Assembly: GCF_003574625.1 (NCBI RefSeq)
Contig: NZ_QNUJ01000004.1
Coordinates: 310,001 to 374,000 of the forward strand
Reading direction: 5' to 3'
Length of the DNA stretch: 64,000 nucleotides
Origin: Shinella zoogloeoides
GTDB lineage: Bacteria; Pseudomonadota; Alphaproteobacteria; Rhizobiales; Rhizobiaceae
A model generated the notes under the pieces. The model was given only the letters and a program-made list of their open reading frames with translations, was not told where the DNA came from and made no database searches. Position 1 is the stretch's first letter; the number at the start of each line of letters is the position of its first letter. Below are positions 39,177 to 49,984 of the stretch, piece after piece. The position numbers and the translations under genes were made by a program.

Positions 39177-40406
39177 TTGATTGAAGACGTCATCAGCATC
39201 TCGACCTTGATGATCTGCACCTTCCTGTCGACCATGGTCGTCGGGATTTTCATGCTGCAGGTCTGGCTCACCGACCGGCGCCATGCGGCGGCCGGCTACT
39301 GGTGCCTGTCCATGTGGGTGGGCTCGGCCTGCACGCTGCTTTTCGCGTTGCGGCCCATCGGCCTGCCGGTCCTGACCGTCGGCCTCGGCAATGCGTTCGC
39401 CGCCTTCGGCTACGCCTTCATGTGGGCCGGCTTCCGGGTCTTCGACCGCCGCTCCGCCAGTCTTCTGGTCGTGCTGGTGGGGCCGCTGCTCTGGAGCGTC
39501 GCCTATCTCGGCTTCGATGCGGTGGCGAGCGATGTCAACAACCGTATCATCCTGTCCTCGATCATCATCGCCGCCTATTCGGGCGCCATCGGCATCGATA
39601 TCTGGCGCGGCCGCAAGGTCGAGCGACTGCCGACCCGGTCCATCGCCGCGCTTTTCTTCGTGACGCATGGCATGATCTACTTCCTGCGCGTGCCGCTGGC
39701 GATCTTCTTCCCTGCGCCACTTGCAGACGGAACGGCGCATTCGGCCTGGTTCGCCGTCTTCTCGCTGGAGCTCTTCGCCCATACGATCCTTGCAGCCGTC
39801 GCCATGCTGGTGCTGATCAAGGAGCGCGGCGAGGCGATCTATCGTCAGGCCTCGCGCACGGATGCGCTGACCGGCATCGCCAATCGCGGCTCGTTCCTCG
39901 AGGATGTGCGGGTGCACCTTTCCGGCAAGGGCGAGGGCACGCTGATGATCTTCGACCTCGACCGATTCAAGGCGATCAACGATACCTATGGCCATGTCGC
40001 GGGCGATGCGGTGCTGAAGCGCTTTTCCGCTCGGGTTTCCTCCTGTCTGGACGAGGCCATGCTGTTCTGCCGGTTCGGTGGCGAGGAATTCGCGCTCTTT
40101 GCGCCCGGGCAGGGCGCCGAACGGGTGGAACCCTTCGCCGAAACGCTCCGCCGCGAGATCGCCGCCATGTCGGTGACCTGCGAGGGGCGCGAGATCGGCG
40201 TTTCGGTCAGCATCGGCCTTGCCGACGTGGCGGCCTTCGGCGCGGATTTCGACCGCCTGCATTCGGCGGCCGACAGCGCGCTCTATGCCGCCAAGGAAGC
40301 CGGCCGCAACCGCGTGATGCTCGCCCGGCCTGGTGGAAACCTCACCGCGCTTGCGGAACGCATGCGGATTTCTCCCGAGCAGGACGGCATTTCCGTAGCC
40401 GGCTAA
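39177..40406 (+). CDS. Membrane diguanylate cyclase (GGDEF domain)
   Basis: It makes cyclic di-GMP from two GTP. The product has about 409 residues. The N-terminal half carries around six or seven hydrophobic helices, a membrane sensor of unknown ligand. The GGDEF domain starts near residue 235 (DALTGIANRGSF), with the metal site in IFDLDRFKAINDTYGH and the active motif GGEEF (an accepted variant). A clear RxxD inhibitory site is not obvious. The start is unsure: TTG 39177 has GGAG nine bases upstream, while no ATG precedes the first helix. It is convergent with the SulP gene, two bases apart. Confidence 0.82.
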   Translation: MIEDVISISTLMICTFLSTMVVGIFMLQVWLTDRRHAAAGYWCLSMWVGSACTLLFALRPIGLPVLTVGLGNAFAAFGYAFMWAGFRVFDRRSASLLVVLVGPLLWSVAYLGFDAVASDVNNRIILSSIIIAAYSGAIGIDIWRGRKVERLPTRSIAALFFVTHGMIYFLRVPLAIFFPAPLADGTAHSAWFAVFSLELFAHTILAAVAMLVLIKERGEAIYRQASRTDALTGIANRGSFLEDVRVHLSGKGEGTLMIFDLDRFKAINDTYGHVAGDAVLKRFSARVSSCLDEAMLFCRFGGEEFALFAPGQGAERVEPFAETLRREIAAMSVTCEGREIGVSVSIGLADVAAFGADFDRLHSAADSALYAAKEAGRNRVMLARPGGNLTALAERMRISPEQDGISVAG

Positions 40407-40408
40407 CT

Positions 40409-42082
40409 TTACGCCGGCCTGCTTGCGATTTCCGCCAGAGCCGCATTGGCTGTCGCCGTATAGGCGACGCGCGGGGCGTGCAGTTTATGGGCCTCCAGCA
40501 GCCGCCGCATATCCGGTTTCAATCCGGCGATGAAGACGCGGACGCCCGCGCGGTCGGCCTTGCGCACCAGCCCTTCGATGACGCTGGCGGCGGTGGAATC
40601 GAGCAGCGGAACGTCGGTGCAGTCGAGCACGAAATTGCGCCGCTGGTCGGCGATGCGGTCGAGCACGGAGCCGACGCTGGCGGCCGCGCCGAAGAAGAAC
40701 ACGCCGCTGATGCGATAGACGACCGTATCCGGATCGTCCGCCACGACCGGCCGCTCGGGCAGGCCGCTGTCCTCGCCGGCCTCCTCGATGGCGCGCACGA
40801 GGCGCGGCACGGTTTCCTCCCGGATATCCACCGCCTTGCCCATGCGGTCGATGAAGAGCACGGCGCCGAGCAGGAAGCCGACGACGATGCCTTCGGTGAG
40901 ATCGCGGAAGACGACGAGGAGGAAGGTCACGACGAGCACCGCCGCGTCGCCGCGCGAGGAGCGGAAGAGGGCGCCGATGGCCGGGCGCTCGATCATGTTG
41001 AAGGAGACGACCGCGAGCACGCCGGCAAGGGCGGCGAGCGGAATGTAGCTGGCGAGCGGCGCGGCGACGAGCATGAAGATCAGCAGGAAGAGGGCGTGCA
41101 GCATGCCGGAGACCGGGCTGGTGGCGCCGGAGCGGACATTCGTCGCCGTGCGGGCGATGGTGCCGGTCACGCAGATGCCGCCGAAGAGCGCCGAGCCGAC
41201 ATTGGCGAAGCCCTGTGCGACGAGCTCCATGCTGGAGCGATGCCGCCGGCCCGTCATGCCGTCGGCGACGACGGCGGAAAGCAGCGATTCGATCGCGCCG
41301 AGCAGGGCGAAGGCGACCGCATCGGGCAGCACGGCGACGACGAGGTCGGGCGAGAAGGAGGGCAGCGCCGGAACGGGCAGGCTGCGCGGGATGCCGCCGA
41401 AGCGGGTGCCGATGGTGTCCGCCGGCAGGGCGAGGAGCGCGGTCGCGGCCGAGGCGACGGCGACCGCGATGAGAAGGTTCGGCCAGGAGGGGCGGAAGCG
41501 GCGCAGAAGCAGGATGACCGCGATGGTAAGCCCCGCAACGCTGAAGGCAGCGGGGTTGAAGGTGGGGCGGGCGGCCCAGAGCGCGGCGAGCTTCTCGATG
41601 ATCGGCCCCGGCTCGCGGCCTTCGAGCTTCAGCCCCAGGAGTTCGCCGATCTGGCTGGAGAAGATGATGATGGCGATGCCGGCCGTGAAGCCGACCGTCA
41701 CCGGATAGGGGATGAACTTGATGTATTTGCCGAGCCGGAGATAGCCGGCGATGGCCAGCATGATGCCGGCGAGGAAGGTGGCGAGCAGCAGGCCCTCGAC
41801 CCCGTGCCGGGCGGCGGTTGCCGAGACCAGCACGATGAAGGCGCCCGCCGGCCCGCCCACCTGGAAGCGGCTGCCGCCGAGCGCGGAGACGAGGAAGCCG
41901 CCGACGATGGCGGTGTAGAGGCCGCGGTCGGGCGTGACGCCCGAGGCGATGGCGATCGCCATGGAAAGCGGCAGGGCGACGATCGCCACGGTCAGGCCGG
42001 CAAGCGCATCTGTGCGCAGACGCGCGGGACTGTAGCCCTCCGCGAAAACGCTGGCGAGCTTCGGCATCAATGTATCGGTCAT
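40409..42082 (-). CDS. SulP-family anion transporter with STAS domain
   Basis: The inner-membrane carrier of 557 residues has ten or more helices and a C-terminal STAS domain (residues about 440-550, LDCTDVPLLDSTAASVIEGL). SulP proteins move sulfate, bicarbonate or dicarboxylates; the ion cannot be chosen here. Near the N-terminus the family motif appears as GLTVAIVALPLSMAIAIASG, and GLYTAIVGGFLVSALGGS follows. ATG 42082 has GAGG upstream. It stands alone, divergent from the AraC-type regulator. Confidence 0.85.
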   Translation of the reverse strand: MTDTLMPKLASVFAEGYSPARLRTDALAGLTVAIVALPLSMAIAIASGVTPDRGLYTAIVGGFLVSALGGSRFQVGGPAGAFIVLVSATAARHGVEGLLLATFLAGIMLAIAGYLRLGKYIKFIPYPVTVGFTAGIAIIIFSSQIGELLGLKLEGREPGPIIEKLAALWAARPTFNPAAFSVAGLTIAVILLLRRFRPSWPNLLIAVAVASAATALLALPADTIGTRFGGIPRSLPVPALPSFSPDLVVAVLPDAVAFALLGAIESLLSAVVADGMTGRRHRSSMELVAQGFANVGSALFGGICVTGTIARTATNVRSGATSPVSGMLHALFLLIFMLVAAPLASYIPLAALAGVLAVVSFNMIERPAIGALFRSSRGDAAVLVVTFLLVVFRDLTEGIVVGFLLGAVLFIDRMGKAVDIREETVPRLVRAIEEAGEDSGLPERPVVADDPDTVVYRISGVFFFGAAASVGSVLDRIADQRRNFVLDCTDVPLLDSTAASVIEGLVRKADRAGVRVFIAGLKPDMRRLLEAHKLHAPRVAYTATANAALAEIASRPA

Positions 42083-42262
42083 GGGAGCCTCGAAAGGCCG
42101 GTGATGGGGGGAAAGGGCCGGCGAGGGCATCTCACGCCGAGTCGCCCGATTTTGCAATGACGGAAGGCAAGGCTATGCGAAAATTGCAAGGCAGGAGAGA
42201 AGCGCAGGATTTGTGAAATTACCTCGTGCTTGGTTCAATGCGTCCCGGCGAGAGGAAAAGGC

Positions 42263-43126
42263 ATGAGCGAGAACGAGATCTGGGCGGCCTATGAAAAACG
42301 CCTGCTGCGGGTGTCCGCCTATATCCACGAACATCTGGACGAGGCCCTGGACCTCGACCGGCTCTCCGAGATCGCCTGCCTTTCCGCCCATCACTGGCAC
42401 CGCGTCTACCGCGCCGTGCACAACGAGACGCTGGTAGCGACCGTGCGCCGGCTGCGTCTCCATCGTGCGGCGGGCGATCTGGTGCGCAGTGCACGCTCCG
42501 TCCGGGACATCGCCGCGCGATGGGGCTATCCCAACCTGCAATCCTTCACGCGCACCTTCGCGGCCGCCTATGGCATGCCGCCGGCGCGCTACCGCAGGGA
42601 AGGTTCCCATCGCGCCTATGCCCCCGAAAGCAACGAGGAGTCTTCGCGCATGTTCGATGTCACCATCCGTACCCTTGCAGAGGAGCCGCTGCTCGCCGTT
42701 CCCCATACCGGATCCTATATGGGCATCGGCAAGGCCTTCGAAGCGCTTTACGGCACGCTCTTTTCCCGGAACCTCTTCCGGCCGGACATGCGCATGATCG
42801 GCCTCTTCCTCGACGACCCCGATCTGGTGGCGGAGGAGAAGTTGCGCTCCTTCGCCTGCGTCACCGCTGACGAGAATATCCCCGCCGAGCCGCCCCTGAC
42901 GCGGCGCGTCCTGGCGGGCGGCGACTATGCCGTGCTGCGCCATCAGGGGCCCTATGCGAATATGGGCGCGGCCTATCGGTGGCTCTACGGCACATGGCTG
43001 CCCGCCTCCGGCCGCTCGATCCGCGACGAGGTGATGTTCGAGATCTATCTCAACAATCCCCGCGAGGTGCAGCCGAACGAGTTGCTGACGGAAATCTGCC
43101 TGCCGCTACAGCCGGTTGCCGTCTAG
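42263..43126 (+). CDS. AraC-family regulator with C-terminal GyrI-like effector domain
   Basis: The 287-residue protein has two AraC helix-turn-helix units at about 12-112 (LSEIACLSAHHWHRVYRAV, then DIAARWGYPNLQSFTRTF). A GyrI/SbmC-like small-molecule-binding domain follows at about 130-285 (YAVLRHQGPYANMGAAYRWL, then FEIYLNNP). This is the Rob/BmrR-like layout of regulators that sense hydrophobic drugs. The target genes are unknown; the divergent SulP gene is one candidate. ATG 42263 follows AGAGGAAAAG. Confidence 0.85.
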   Translation: MSENEIWAAYEKRLLRVSAYIHEHLDEALDLDRLSEIACLSAHHWHRVYRAVHNETLVATVRRLRLHRAAGDLVRSARSVRDIAARWGYPNLQSFTRTFAAAYGMPPARYRREGSHRAYAPESNEESSRMFDVTIRTLAEEPLLAVPHTGSYMGIGKAFEALYGTLFSRNLFRPDMRMIGLFLDDPDLVAEEKLRSFACVTADENIPAEPPLTRRVLAGGDYAVLRHQGPYANMGAAYRWLYGTWLPASGRSIRDEVMFEIYLNNPREVQPNELLTEICLPLQPVAV

Positions 43127-43165
43127 TTTGAGACGTGCTCGGGTCGCTCTCAAAGCGGCCCGACC

Positions 43166-43969
43166 TCAATCGATAGTCAGCAGCAGCGCCCTGTGGTCGG
43201 AAACCTCCGGTGTCTCCACCACGGTGAAATCCGCGACAGGCACGGCCGCATTCACCAGCATGTAGTCCGCATGGCGGCCGGGCTTGGTGTAGTGCGACGT
43301 GCGCGTGTCGGTGAAGCCGCGAGTCGTGACGAGATCGGTCAGGCCGAGGCGCGAGAGGGTCTGGAAGGTGCGGCTTTCGGGAAGCACGTTGAAATCGCCG
43401 CAGAGGACGAGGCCTTCTTCCCGCCGATGAAGGCGCTGGATGAGGGCCGTAAGGGCGTCGGCCTGCGCAGCGCGGCTCGCCGTGTCGCCCTTGCCGTCGA
43501 TCTCGCGAAGCCCGTGAAACTGCACGACGGAAAGCGGGCGGTCCGCCTTGTAGTCGTAGAGCCGGAAGGCATGGGCGTTGCGGGCGCGGGGATGGGCGCC
43601 GAAGCCGTGCGGAGAGAAGGCGCCGTGCACGAAATCGAGCGCCTGGCCGATGACGGCGATGTCCTGCCGGATGAAGGTGGCGAGGCCGAATTCCTGATGG
43701 CAGGGGCGGTCGCCGTCCATCAGCTCACCGCGAGCTGTCGGGGCGAAGAAGCCGTCGTGACCGGGCAGGACGGCGGCGATCTCGCGGTAGAGATTGGCGC
43801 GCTGCTGAAGCTCCACAGCGCCGTCGCGATAGGCCAGCCATTCGGAACGGGCGGCGACGGCGCGCGGCACCTCCTGCAGGCAATAGATATCGGCGTCGAC
43901 GGCGGCGAGATAGTCGAGGAGCGGCGCATGCAGCATCCCGCCCCAGACATTCAGCGACAGGATCCTCAT
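43166..43969 (-). CDS. Endonuclease/exonuclease/phosphatase-family hydrolase
   Basis: The 267-residue protein of the EEP fold has LSLNVWGG (Asn), YCLQEVPRA (catalytic Glu), LVLCGDFNVLPES (Asp/Asn) and the terminal SDHRALLL (Asp-His pair). Metal-dependent cleavage of a phosphodiester or phosphomonoester is expected. Substrate unknown; no signal peptide is seen. AAGGAG lies before ATG 43969. It follows sthA by 26 bases on the same strand and may be co-transcribed. Confidence 0.82.
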   Translation of the reverse strand: MRILSLNVWGGMLHAPLLDYLAAVDADIYCLQEVPRAVAARSEWLAYRDGAVELQQRANLYREIAAVLPGHDGFFAPTARGELMDGDRPCHQEFGLATFIRQDIAVIGQALDFVHGAFSPHGFGAHPRARNAHAFRLYDYKADRPLSVVQFHGLREIDGKGDTASRAAQADALTALIQRLHRREEGLVLCGDFNVLPESRTFQTLSRLGLTDLVTTRGFTDTRTSHYTKPGRHADYMLVNAAVPVADFTVVETPEVSDHRALLLTID

Positions 43970-43995
43970 GCGCGCCGCTCCTTCCCGGCAAGTGG

Positions 43996-45402
43996 TCAGC
44001 CGGTCTGGGACAGGTCGCCCATGCGGTTCCAGGCGTCGAGGCCGGCGATCTTGTAGGCTTCGGCGAGCGTCGGGTAGTTGAAGGTGTTCTCGACGAAATA
44101 TTCGACGGTGCCCTTCAGGTTCAGTACGGCCTGGCCGATATGGACGAGCTCGGTGGCGTTCTCGCCGACGATATGCACGCCGAGCAGGCGGCGGGTCTTC
44201 AGCGAGAAGATCATCTTCAGCAGGCCGGAATCGAGGCCCATGATGTGGCCGCGAGAGGTCTCGCGGAAGCGCGCCATGCCGCATTCATAGGGAATGCCGC
44301 GCTCCTTCACCTCTTCCTCGGTGAGGCCGCAGGTGGAGATTTCCGGCACGGCATAGATGCCGTAGGGGAAATATTTCGGCGGCTCCTTGGCGATCGCCCC
44401 GACGGCGACGCGGGCGGCGATGCGGCCCTGTTCCATCGAGGTCGAGGCAAGGCTCGGGAAGCCGACGACGTCGCCGGCGGCGTAGATATGCGGCACTTCG
44501 GTCTGGAAGGTTTCCGGATTCACGCTGAGGCGCCCGCGCGAATCGGCCGTGAGGCCGGCGGCGGCAAGGTTCAGGCTGTCCGTCGCCCCGACGCGGCCGG
44601 CGGCATAGAGCACCATGTCGCAGGTGACGTGACGGCCGTTGTCCAGCGTGATCTCGCATTTGCCGTTGGCGAGCTTTTCCACCTTGTCGGCCTTCTGGCC
44701 GAGGATGAGCTTCATGTTGCGGTCGCGGAGCTGGTAGATGAAGTCCTCGACGATTTCCCGGTCGATGAAGTCGAGGATCGTCGGCTTCGGGTCGATCACC
44801 GTCACCTGCGTGTCGAGCGCGGAGAAGATCGTCGCATATTCGATGCCGATGACGCCCGCGCCGATGACGGCCATCGAGCGCGGCAGCTCCTTGATGTCGA
44901 GCAACTCGTCGCTGTCGAGAACGCTTTCGCTGTCGAAGGGAATGCTGTCGGGGCGGAAGGGCTTGGTACCGACGGCGAGCATGATGCTCTTGCCGCTGAC
45001 ATGCATGGTTTCGCCGTCGTCCTTGACGATCTCCATGGTCTCGGGCGTCAGGAACTTCGCCTTGCCGCGGATATGCTGCACGCGGTTGCGGGCGAACTGG
45101 TGCTCCAGCACCTCCACCTCGTGATCGAGCGTGATGAGCAGGCGGCGGCGCAGGTCGTCGGCGCTGATTTCCTGCTTCACGCGGTAGGCGCGGCCGTAGA
45201 AGCCGCGCTCGCGCCAGCCGGAAAGGTTGAGCGCCGTTTCGCGCAGCGTCTTCGACGGGATCGTGCCGGTATGCACCGACACGCCGCCGACGCGCTTGCC
45301 CTGTTCGATGACGAGCACCTTGCGTCCGAGCTTTGCTGCCTGGATGGCGCCGCGGCGGCCTGCGGGGCCGCTGCCCACGACGACGAGATCGTATTCCTGC
45401 AT
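43996..45402 (-). CDS. sthA: Soluble (Si-specific) NAD(P)+ transhydrogenase
   Basis: This flavoprotein transfers hydride between NADPH and NAD+. It has 468 residues. The FAD motif is VVVGSGPAGRRGA. In the place where dihydrolipoamide dehydrogenase has its redox cysteines, this protein reads GTIPSKTLRE and lacks both, which separates SthA from Lpd. The NAD motif is VIGAGVIGIEYA, and YAAGDVVGFPSLAS is the second FAD site. ATG 45402 is the natural start before the FAD motif. Confidence 0.92.
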   Translation of the reverse strand: MQEYDLVVVGSGPAGRRGAIQAAKLGRKVLVIEQGKRVGGVSVHTGTIPSKTLRETALNLSGWRERGFYGRAYRVKQEISADDLRRRLLITLDHEVEVLEHQFARNRVQHIRGKAKFLTPETMEIVKDDGETMHVSGKSIMLAVGTKPFRPDSIPFDSESVLDSDELLDIKELPRSMAVIGAGVIGIEYATIFSALDTQVTVIDPKPTILDFIDREIVEDFIYQLRDRNMKLILGQKADKVEKLANGKCEITLDNGRHVTCDMVLYAAGRVGATDSLNLAAAGLTADSRGRLSVNPETFQTEVPHIYAAGDVVGFPSLASTSMEQGRIAARVAVGAIAKEPPKYFPYGIYAVPEISTCGLTEEEVKERGIPYECGMARFRETSRGHIMGLDSGLLKMIFSLKTRRLLGVHIVGENATELVHIGQAVLNLKGTVEYFVENTFNYPTLAEAYKIAGLDAWNRMGDLSQTG

Positions 45403-45562
45403 GTGTGATTGTCCCAGTCTTCTGCGGCGAAGAATCGTATTGCGTTGCAGCAATTTTCTCCGCCGAGCAATTTCCGTCAACCGAATGTGGCATCAAACCG
45501 TTTCAAACGGATGAAGGCGCGCTCACCGGTTTCCCGTATCGCGCCCCGAAGCCGTCTCGGAA

Positions 45563-46396
45563 CTACATGAGCCGCAGCCCCTTGAGGCTGGCGTGGCCGT
45601 CCTTGCCGATGATGATGTGGTCATGCACCGTGATGCCGAGCGGCCGGGCCGTCTCCACGATGGTCTTCGTCATGTCGATATCCGCCCGCGACGGGGTCGG
45701 GTCACCGGAAGGATGGTTGTGGACCAGGATAATGGCCGTCGCCGAAAGTTCCAGGGCGCGGCGCACCACTTCGCGCGGATAGACCGGCGTATGGTCGACC
45801 GTGCCGTGGCCCTGCACCTCGTCGGCGATCAGCGTGTTGCGCTTGTCGAGGAAGAGGATGCGGAACTGCTCGCGCGGCTCGTGCGCCATGGCGGCGTGGC
45901 AATACTGGATGACCGACGACCAGGAGGCGAGCACCGTCTTGTTGCGGATCTCGCTCTTCAGCGTGCGCTGGGCGACGGCGGAGACGAGCTTGAGGTCCAG
46001 CGCCACCGCCTCGCCGATGCCCTTGACCTCCTGCAGCAGCGCGGGCGTCGCGCCAAAGACGCCGGACAGCGTGCCGAAACGGTCGAGCAGGGCTTTTGCC
46101 ACCGGCTTGGTGTCGCGGCGGGGGATCAGGCGGAAGAGCAGCAGCTCGAGGATCTCGTAATCGGCGAGCGCCGTGTCGCCATTGTCGCGGAAGCGGGTGC
46201 GCAGGCGCTCGCGGTGGCCGTGATAGTGCTTGTCCTCCACGGCGGCGGGGATCGGCTTGGCGGGCGCGGCGCGGGCAGGGCGCTCGTAGAAGTGCCCGCG
46301 CTCGTCGCCGGGTCCGAAAAGATCGTCGACGCTCGCCGGATCGTCCGCCGTGAAGATGGAGGGCGAAATGTCCGTGCGGCCGCGCGATCCTGTCAT
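45563..46396 (-). CDS. radC: RadC-family JAB/MPN-domain protein
   Basis: The 277-residue protein has a disordered N-terminus (1-55) and a helix-hairpin-helix region near 75-125 ([19 protein letters not shown] and [11 protein letters not shown]). The RadC JAMM metal site reads [16 protein letters not shown] near 225. The family was named for DNA repair, but that role is disputed. The gap to map is seven bases, so the two are likely one unit with map upstream. Confidence 0.88.
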   Translation of the reverse strand: MTGSRGRTDISPSIFTADDPASVDDLFGPGDERGHFYERPARAAPAKPIPAAVEDKHYHGHRERLRTRFRDNGDTALADYEILELLLFRLIPRRDTKPVAKALLDRFGTLSGVFGATPALLQEVKGIGEAVALDLKLVSAVAQRTLKSEIRNKTVLASWSSVIQYCHAAMAHEPREQFRILFLDKRNTLIADEVQGHGTVDHTPVYPREVVRRALELSATAIILVHNHPSGDPTPSRADIDMTKTIVETARPLGITVHDHIIIGKDGHASLKGLRLM

Positions 46397-46403
46397 GGGC
46401 GGC

Positions 46404-47231
46404 CTATGCGGGAAGGCCGGGGCGGTCGAGGCCGCCGGGCGACAGCGTGAAGATCTCGCAGCCGTCGGCCGTCACGCCGACCGTGTGCTCGTACTGCGCC
46501 GAGAGGGAGCGGTCGCGCGTGACCGCCGTCCAGCCGTCGGACAGCACCTTCACATGCGGGCGGCCGAGATTGATCATCGGCTCGATGGTGAAGATCATGC
46601 CTTCCTTCATTTCCGGGCCTTCATTGGCGCGGCCGTAATGCAGGATGTTCGGAGCGTCGTGGAAGAGCCGGCCGACGCCGTGGCCGCAGAAGTCGCGCAC
46701 CACGGAGCAGCGCTCGGCTTCCGCATAGGTCTGGATGGCCTCGCCGATGGCGCCGGTGCGCGCGCCGGGCCTTACGGCGGCGATGCCGCGCATCAGGCAT
46801 TCATGGGTAACTTCGAGCAGCCGCTCGGCGGCGCGCTTGATCTCGCCGACCGGGTACATGCGGCTCGAATCGCCGTGCCAGCCGTCGAGGATGTAGGTCA
46901 CGTCGATATTGACGATGTCGCCCTCGCGCAGCGGCTTGTCGTTCGGGATGCCGTGGCAGACGACGTGGTTGATCGAGGTGCAGGTGGACCGCGTGTAGCC
47001 GCGGTAGTTGAGCGTCGCGGGCAGGGCGCCGTGATCCATGCCGAATTCGAAGACGAAGCGATCGATGACGTCGGTGGCGACGCCCGGCTTGACCAGCGGA
47101 TAGAGCTCGTCGAGGCAGCGGGCCGTGAGCTGGCAGGCCTTGCGCATGCCGGCAAAGGCGTCCGCATCGTAGAGGCGGATCACGCCCGTGTTCTTCAGCG
47201 GCGCGGAGGTCGCGTCGATATAGGTCACCAT
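46404..47231 (-). CDS. map: Type I methionine aminopeptidase
   Basis: It removes the N-terminal Met from new proteins. The product has 275 residues. The five metal ligands are recognisable: Asp in [16 protein letters not shown], a second Asp in the same stretch (GDSSR), His in [10 protein letters not shown], Glu in FTIEPM and Glu near AQYEHTV. The earlier CHGIPND holds the substrate-side His. ATG 47231 gives the normal length; the ribosome-binding site is weak. It lies between sfsA and radC on the same strand. Confidence 0.95.
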   Translation of the reverse strand: MVTYIDATSAPLKNTGVIRLYDADAFAGMRKACQLTARCLDELYPLVKPGVATDVIDRFVFEFGMDHGALPATLNYRGYTRSTCTSINHVVCHGIPNDKPLREGDIVNIDVTYILDGWHGDSSRMYPVGEIKRAAERLLEVTHECLMRGIAAVRPGARTGAIGEAIQTYAEAERCSVVRDFCGHGVGRLFHDAPNILHYGRANEGPEMKEGMIFTIEPMINLGRPHVKVLSDGWTAVTRDRSLSAQYEHTVGVTADGCEIFTLSPGGLDRPGLPA

Positions 47232-47262
47232 GGTCGAACTTTCACTCGTCTTTGTCGTACCG

Positions 47263-47982
47263 TCATAAAACAGCGACACCGGGTTCGTCCATGGCGATCG
47301 ATGCCACAGGCCGGATTTGCCCGGGTGTAACGGCACATTTGACCGTATAGGCCTCGACGCCGCGCGAAAGCGCGCGGCGGAAGCCGCCGGCATAGGTGGG
47401 GTCGAGGTCGGCGCAGATGCGGAAGAGATCGCAGTCCTCGCGCTGGATGAGATAGAGCATGACGGCGCGGAAGCCGGCCTCGGCCATGTCGCCCAGCTCT
47501 TCGAGATGCTTTGCGCCGCGCGCCGTCACCGTATCGGGAAACTCGGCAAGGCCGGGCGTGCGGCGGAAATGCACGTTCTTCACCTCGACATAGGCCGGCG
47601 GGCGGGCATCGCCGGAGAGCAGGATGTCGATGCGGGAATTGCGACCGTATTTCCTTTCCCGCTCCAGCACCGGATAGCTGCCGAGATCGGCGACGAGGCC
47701 GGCAAGGATGGCTTCCTCCGCCAGCCGATTCGGCAGGCCGGTATTGATGCCGACGACGGTGTCGTCCGCCTCTACCAGTTCGAGGCGGTGGCGGTGCTTG
47801 CGCGTCGGGCTGTCGCTTTCCGACATCCAGATGCGCGAACCGGGCGCCGTCAGCCCGCGCATCGAGCCGGTATTGGGGCAGGAGCCGGTGATCGCCGTCC
47901 CGTCGTCGAGGATGGCGTCGAAGAGAAAGCGCTTGTAGCGCTGCACGAGCGTGCCGGAAACGAGCGGCGGATCGAATTTCAT
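47263..47982 (-). CDS. sfsA: DNA/RNA nuclease SfsA
   Basis: The 239-residue protein has the family motifs [37 protein letters not shown] and [10 protein letters not shown], which includes the PD-(D/E)xK-like acidic and Lys residues. SfsA was first known as a sugar fermentation stimulator in E. coli and later described as a nuclease. The codons share a frame with an antisense stretch inside phaC, so the true gene starts only at ATG 47982. Confidence 0.92.
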   Translation of the reverse strand: MKFDPPLVSGTLVQRYKRFLFDAILDDGTAITGSCPNTGSMRGLTAPGSRIWMSESDSPTRKHRHRLELVEADDTVVGINTGLPNRLAEEAILAGLVADLGSYPVLERERKYGRNSRIDILLSGDARPPAYVEVKNVHFRRTPGLAEFPDTVTARGAKHLEELGDMAEAGFRAVMLYLIQREDCDLFRICADLDPTYAGGFRRALSRGVEAYTVKCAVTPGQIRPVASIAMDEPGVAVL

Positions 47983-48002
47983 GGGATGTACTTCACAGGG
48001 CG

Positions 48003-49859
48003 TCAGGCACGCACGCGCACATAGGAGCCGGGGGCCTCCTCGATGGAGTTCATGGTGCCGCCGGTCTTGCGGGCCGGCACCATGCGGTCGTCCTCGGCCT
48101 TGATCCATTCGTGCCAGTGCGGCCACCAGGAGCCGGGGGTCTCCTCGGCCTTCTTCACCCAGTCCTCGAATTCGCCCTTGACCGGGCCGCCGGTCCAGAA
48201 CTGGTATTTCATCTTGTCGGGCGGATTGACGACGCCGGCGATATGGCCGGAGCCGGCCATGACATAGGTGACCTTGCCGCCGAAATACTTGCTGCCCACG
48301 AAGACCGATTTCGCCGGGGCGATATGGTCCTCCTTGGTTGCGAGGTTGTAGATCGGGATACTCACGTCCTTCAGCGAAACCTTCTCGCCGGCCAGCACCA
48401 TCTCGCCCTTGGAGAGCGTATTGTTGAGATAGCAATTCCTCAGGTAGAACGAATGGTTGGCGGCAGGCATTCGCGTGGAGTCTGAATTCCAGTAGAGAAG
48501 ATCGAAGGGCATCGGCTCCTGGCCCTTCAGGTAATTGTTGACGAAATAGGGCCAGATCAGCTCCGAGGCGCGCAGCATGTTGAAGGCGGTCGCCATCTTG
48601 GAGCCGTCGAGATAGCCCGTCGCCTTCATACCGCGCTCGATGGCGTCGATCTGGTCCTCGTCGGCGAAGACCTTGAGGTCGCCGGCAAAGGTGAAATCGA
48701 CCTGCGTGGTGAAGAGCGTCGCGGTGCGGATGCGCCTGTCGCCTTCCCTTGCATGCAGCGCGAGCGTGGCGGCGAGCAGCGTGCCGCCGACGCAATAGCC
48801 GATGGCGTTGACCTCGTCCTCGCCGGTCGCTTGCTTGATCGTGTCCAACGCGAAGCCGACACCTTCGCGGGCATAGGCTTCCCAATCCTTGCCCGCATGA
48901 CGCTCGTCCGGATTCACCCAGGAGATGACGAAGACCGTATGGCCCTGGTCGACCGCCCATTTGATGAAGGATTTCGCCGGGTTGAGGTCGAGGATGTAGA
49001 ACTTGTTGATCCACGGCGGGCAGATGAGGAGCGGGCGCTTCAGCACCTTGTCCGTCGTTGCGTCGTATTGGATGACCTGGCACACGTCGCTCTGCGCCAG
49101 CACCTTGCCCGGCGTCAGCGCCATGTTCTCGCCGATGGCGAACTTGCTGGTATCCGTCTGGCGCAGCTTGAGGTCGCCCCGGCCGGCGGCGATATCCTCG
49201 GCCAGCATCTTCATGCCGCGCACGAGGTTCGCCCCGTTGGTGGCGACCGTCTCGCGATAGAGCTGCGGATTGGTGGTGATGAAGTTGGAAGGCGAGATCG
49301 CGCTCGCGATCTGCTTCACGTAGAAGCCGGCCTTGTGGCGGGTGTGCTCGTCGAGCCCCTCGGCATCGGCCACCAGCTTTTCCGCCCAGTCGGAGGTCAC
49401 GAAATAGACCTGCCGCAGGAAATCGAAGAACGGGTTCTTCACCCAGTCCTCGTCGGAAAAGCGCTTGTCCTTGGCGTGCGGATCGGGCGCTTCCTCGACC
49501 TCGTTGCCGCCGAGCTTGCTGAGCGTGCGCGACCAGATGCCGAAATAGCTGCCGAGCAGCATGGTCTGGGCGTCGAGCGTGCGGCGCGGATCCGCCAGCC
49601 AGTATTCGGAGACTTTGGAGAGCGTCTTGACCATGTCGACCATCGGCTCGGCGACGGCATCGACCTTCTCGCCGGTTTCGCGCGGGGCGAGCCAGGCGGA
49701 GGCGGCCTTGCCGAGTTGCTCGACGGTGCGGGCGAAGTTGACCGTCAGCGCCTCGGGATCCTTGACGATATAGGGCTCTATCGCGGCGGGATCGAAAGGC
49801 TGGAAACCGGGCTTGTCGCCGGCCGCATCGCGCCCGCCCGCTTTGCTGTCCTCGGCCAT
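48003..49859 (-). CDS. phaC: Class I poly(3-hydroxyalkanoate) synthase
   Basis: It polymerises 3-hydroxyacyl-CoA on the surface of PHA granules. The product has 618 residues. The lipase-like box is GYCVGG with the nucleophile Cys near residue 335. The Asp of the triad is in [11 protein letters not shown] and the His in [12 protein letters not shown]. The N-terminal 100 residues are variable, as usual for class I. ATG 49859 follows GGGAGGGAG. No phaA/phaB or phasin is adjacent. Confidence 0.95.
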   Translation of the reverse strand: MAEDSKAGGRDAAGDKPGFQPFDPAAIEPYIVKDPEALTVNFARTVEQLGKAASAWLAPRETGEKVDAVAEPMVDMVKTLSKVSEYWLADPRRTLDAQTMLLGSYFGIWSRTLSKLGGNEVEEAPDPHAKDKRFSDEDWVKNPFFDFLRQVYFVTSDWAEKLVADAEGLDEHTRHKAGFYVKQIASAISPSNFITTNPQLYRETVATNGANLVRGMKMLAEDIAAGRGDLKLRQTDTSKFAIGENMALTPGKVLAQSDVCQVIQYDATTDKVLKRPLLICPPWINKFYILDLNPAKSFIKWAVDQGHTVFVISWVNPDERHAGKDWEAYAREGVGFALDTIKQATGEDEVNAIGYCVGGTLLAATLALHAREGDRRIRTATLFTTQVDFTFAGDLKVFADEDQIDAIERGMKATGYLDGSKMATAFNMLRASELIWPYFVNNYLKGQEPMPFDLLYWNSDSTRMPAANHSFYLRNCYLNNTLSKGEMVLAGEKVSLKDVSIPIYNLATKEDHIAPAKSVFVGSKYFGGKVTYVMAGSGHIAGVVNPPDKMKYQFWTGGPVKGEFEDWVKKAEETPGSWWPHWHEWIKAEDDRMVPARKTGGTMNSIEEAPGSYVRVRA

Positions 49860-49984
49860 CGCTCCCTCCCGATTTTATTGTTACTTTTGTATTTTTACAT
49901 TCTCTGCGAAACAGATTACAAGGGCCTCGAAGCCTTTCGCGGCAATATCCGGAACCGGCCGTTTCGACAGGAGCATACAGCCTC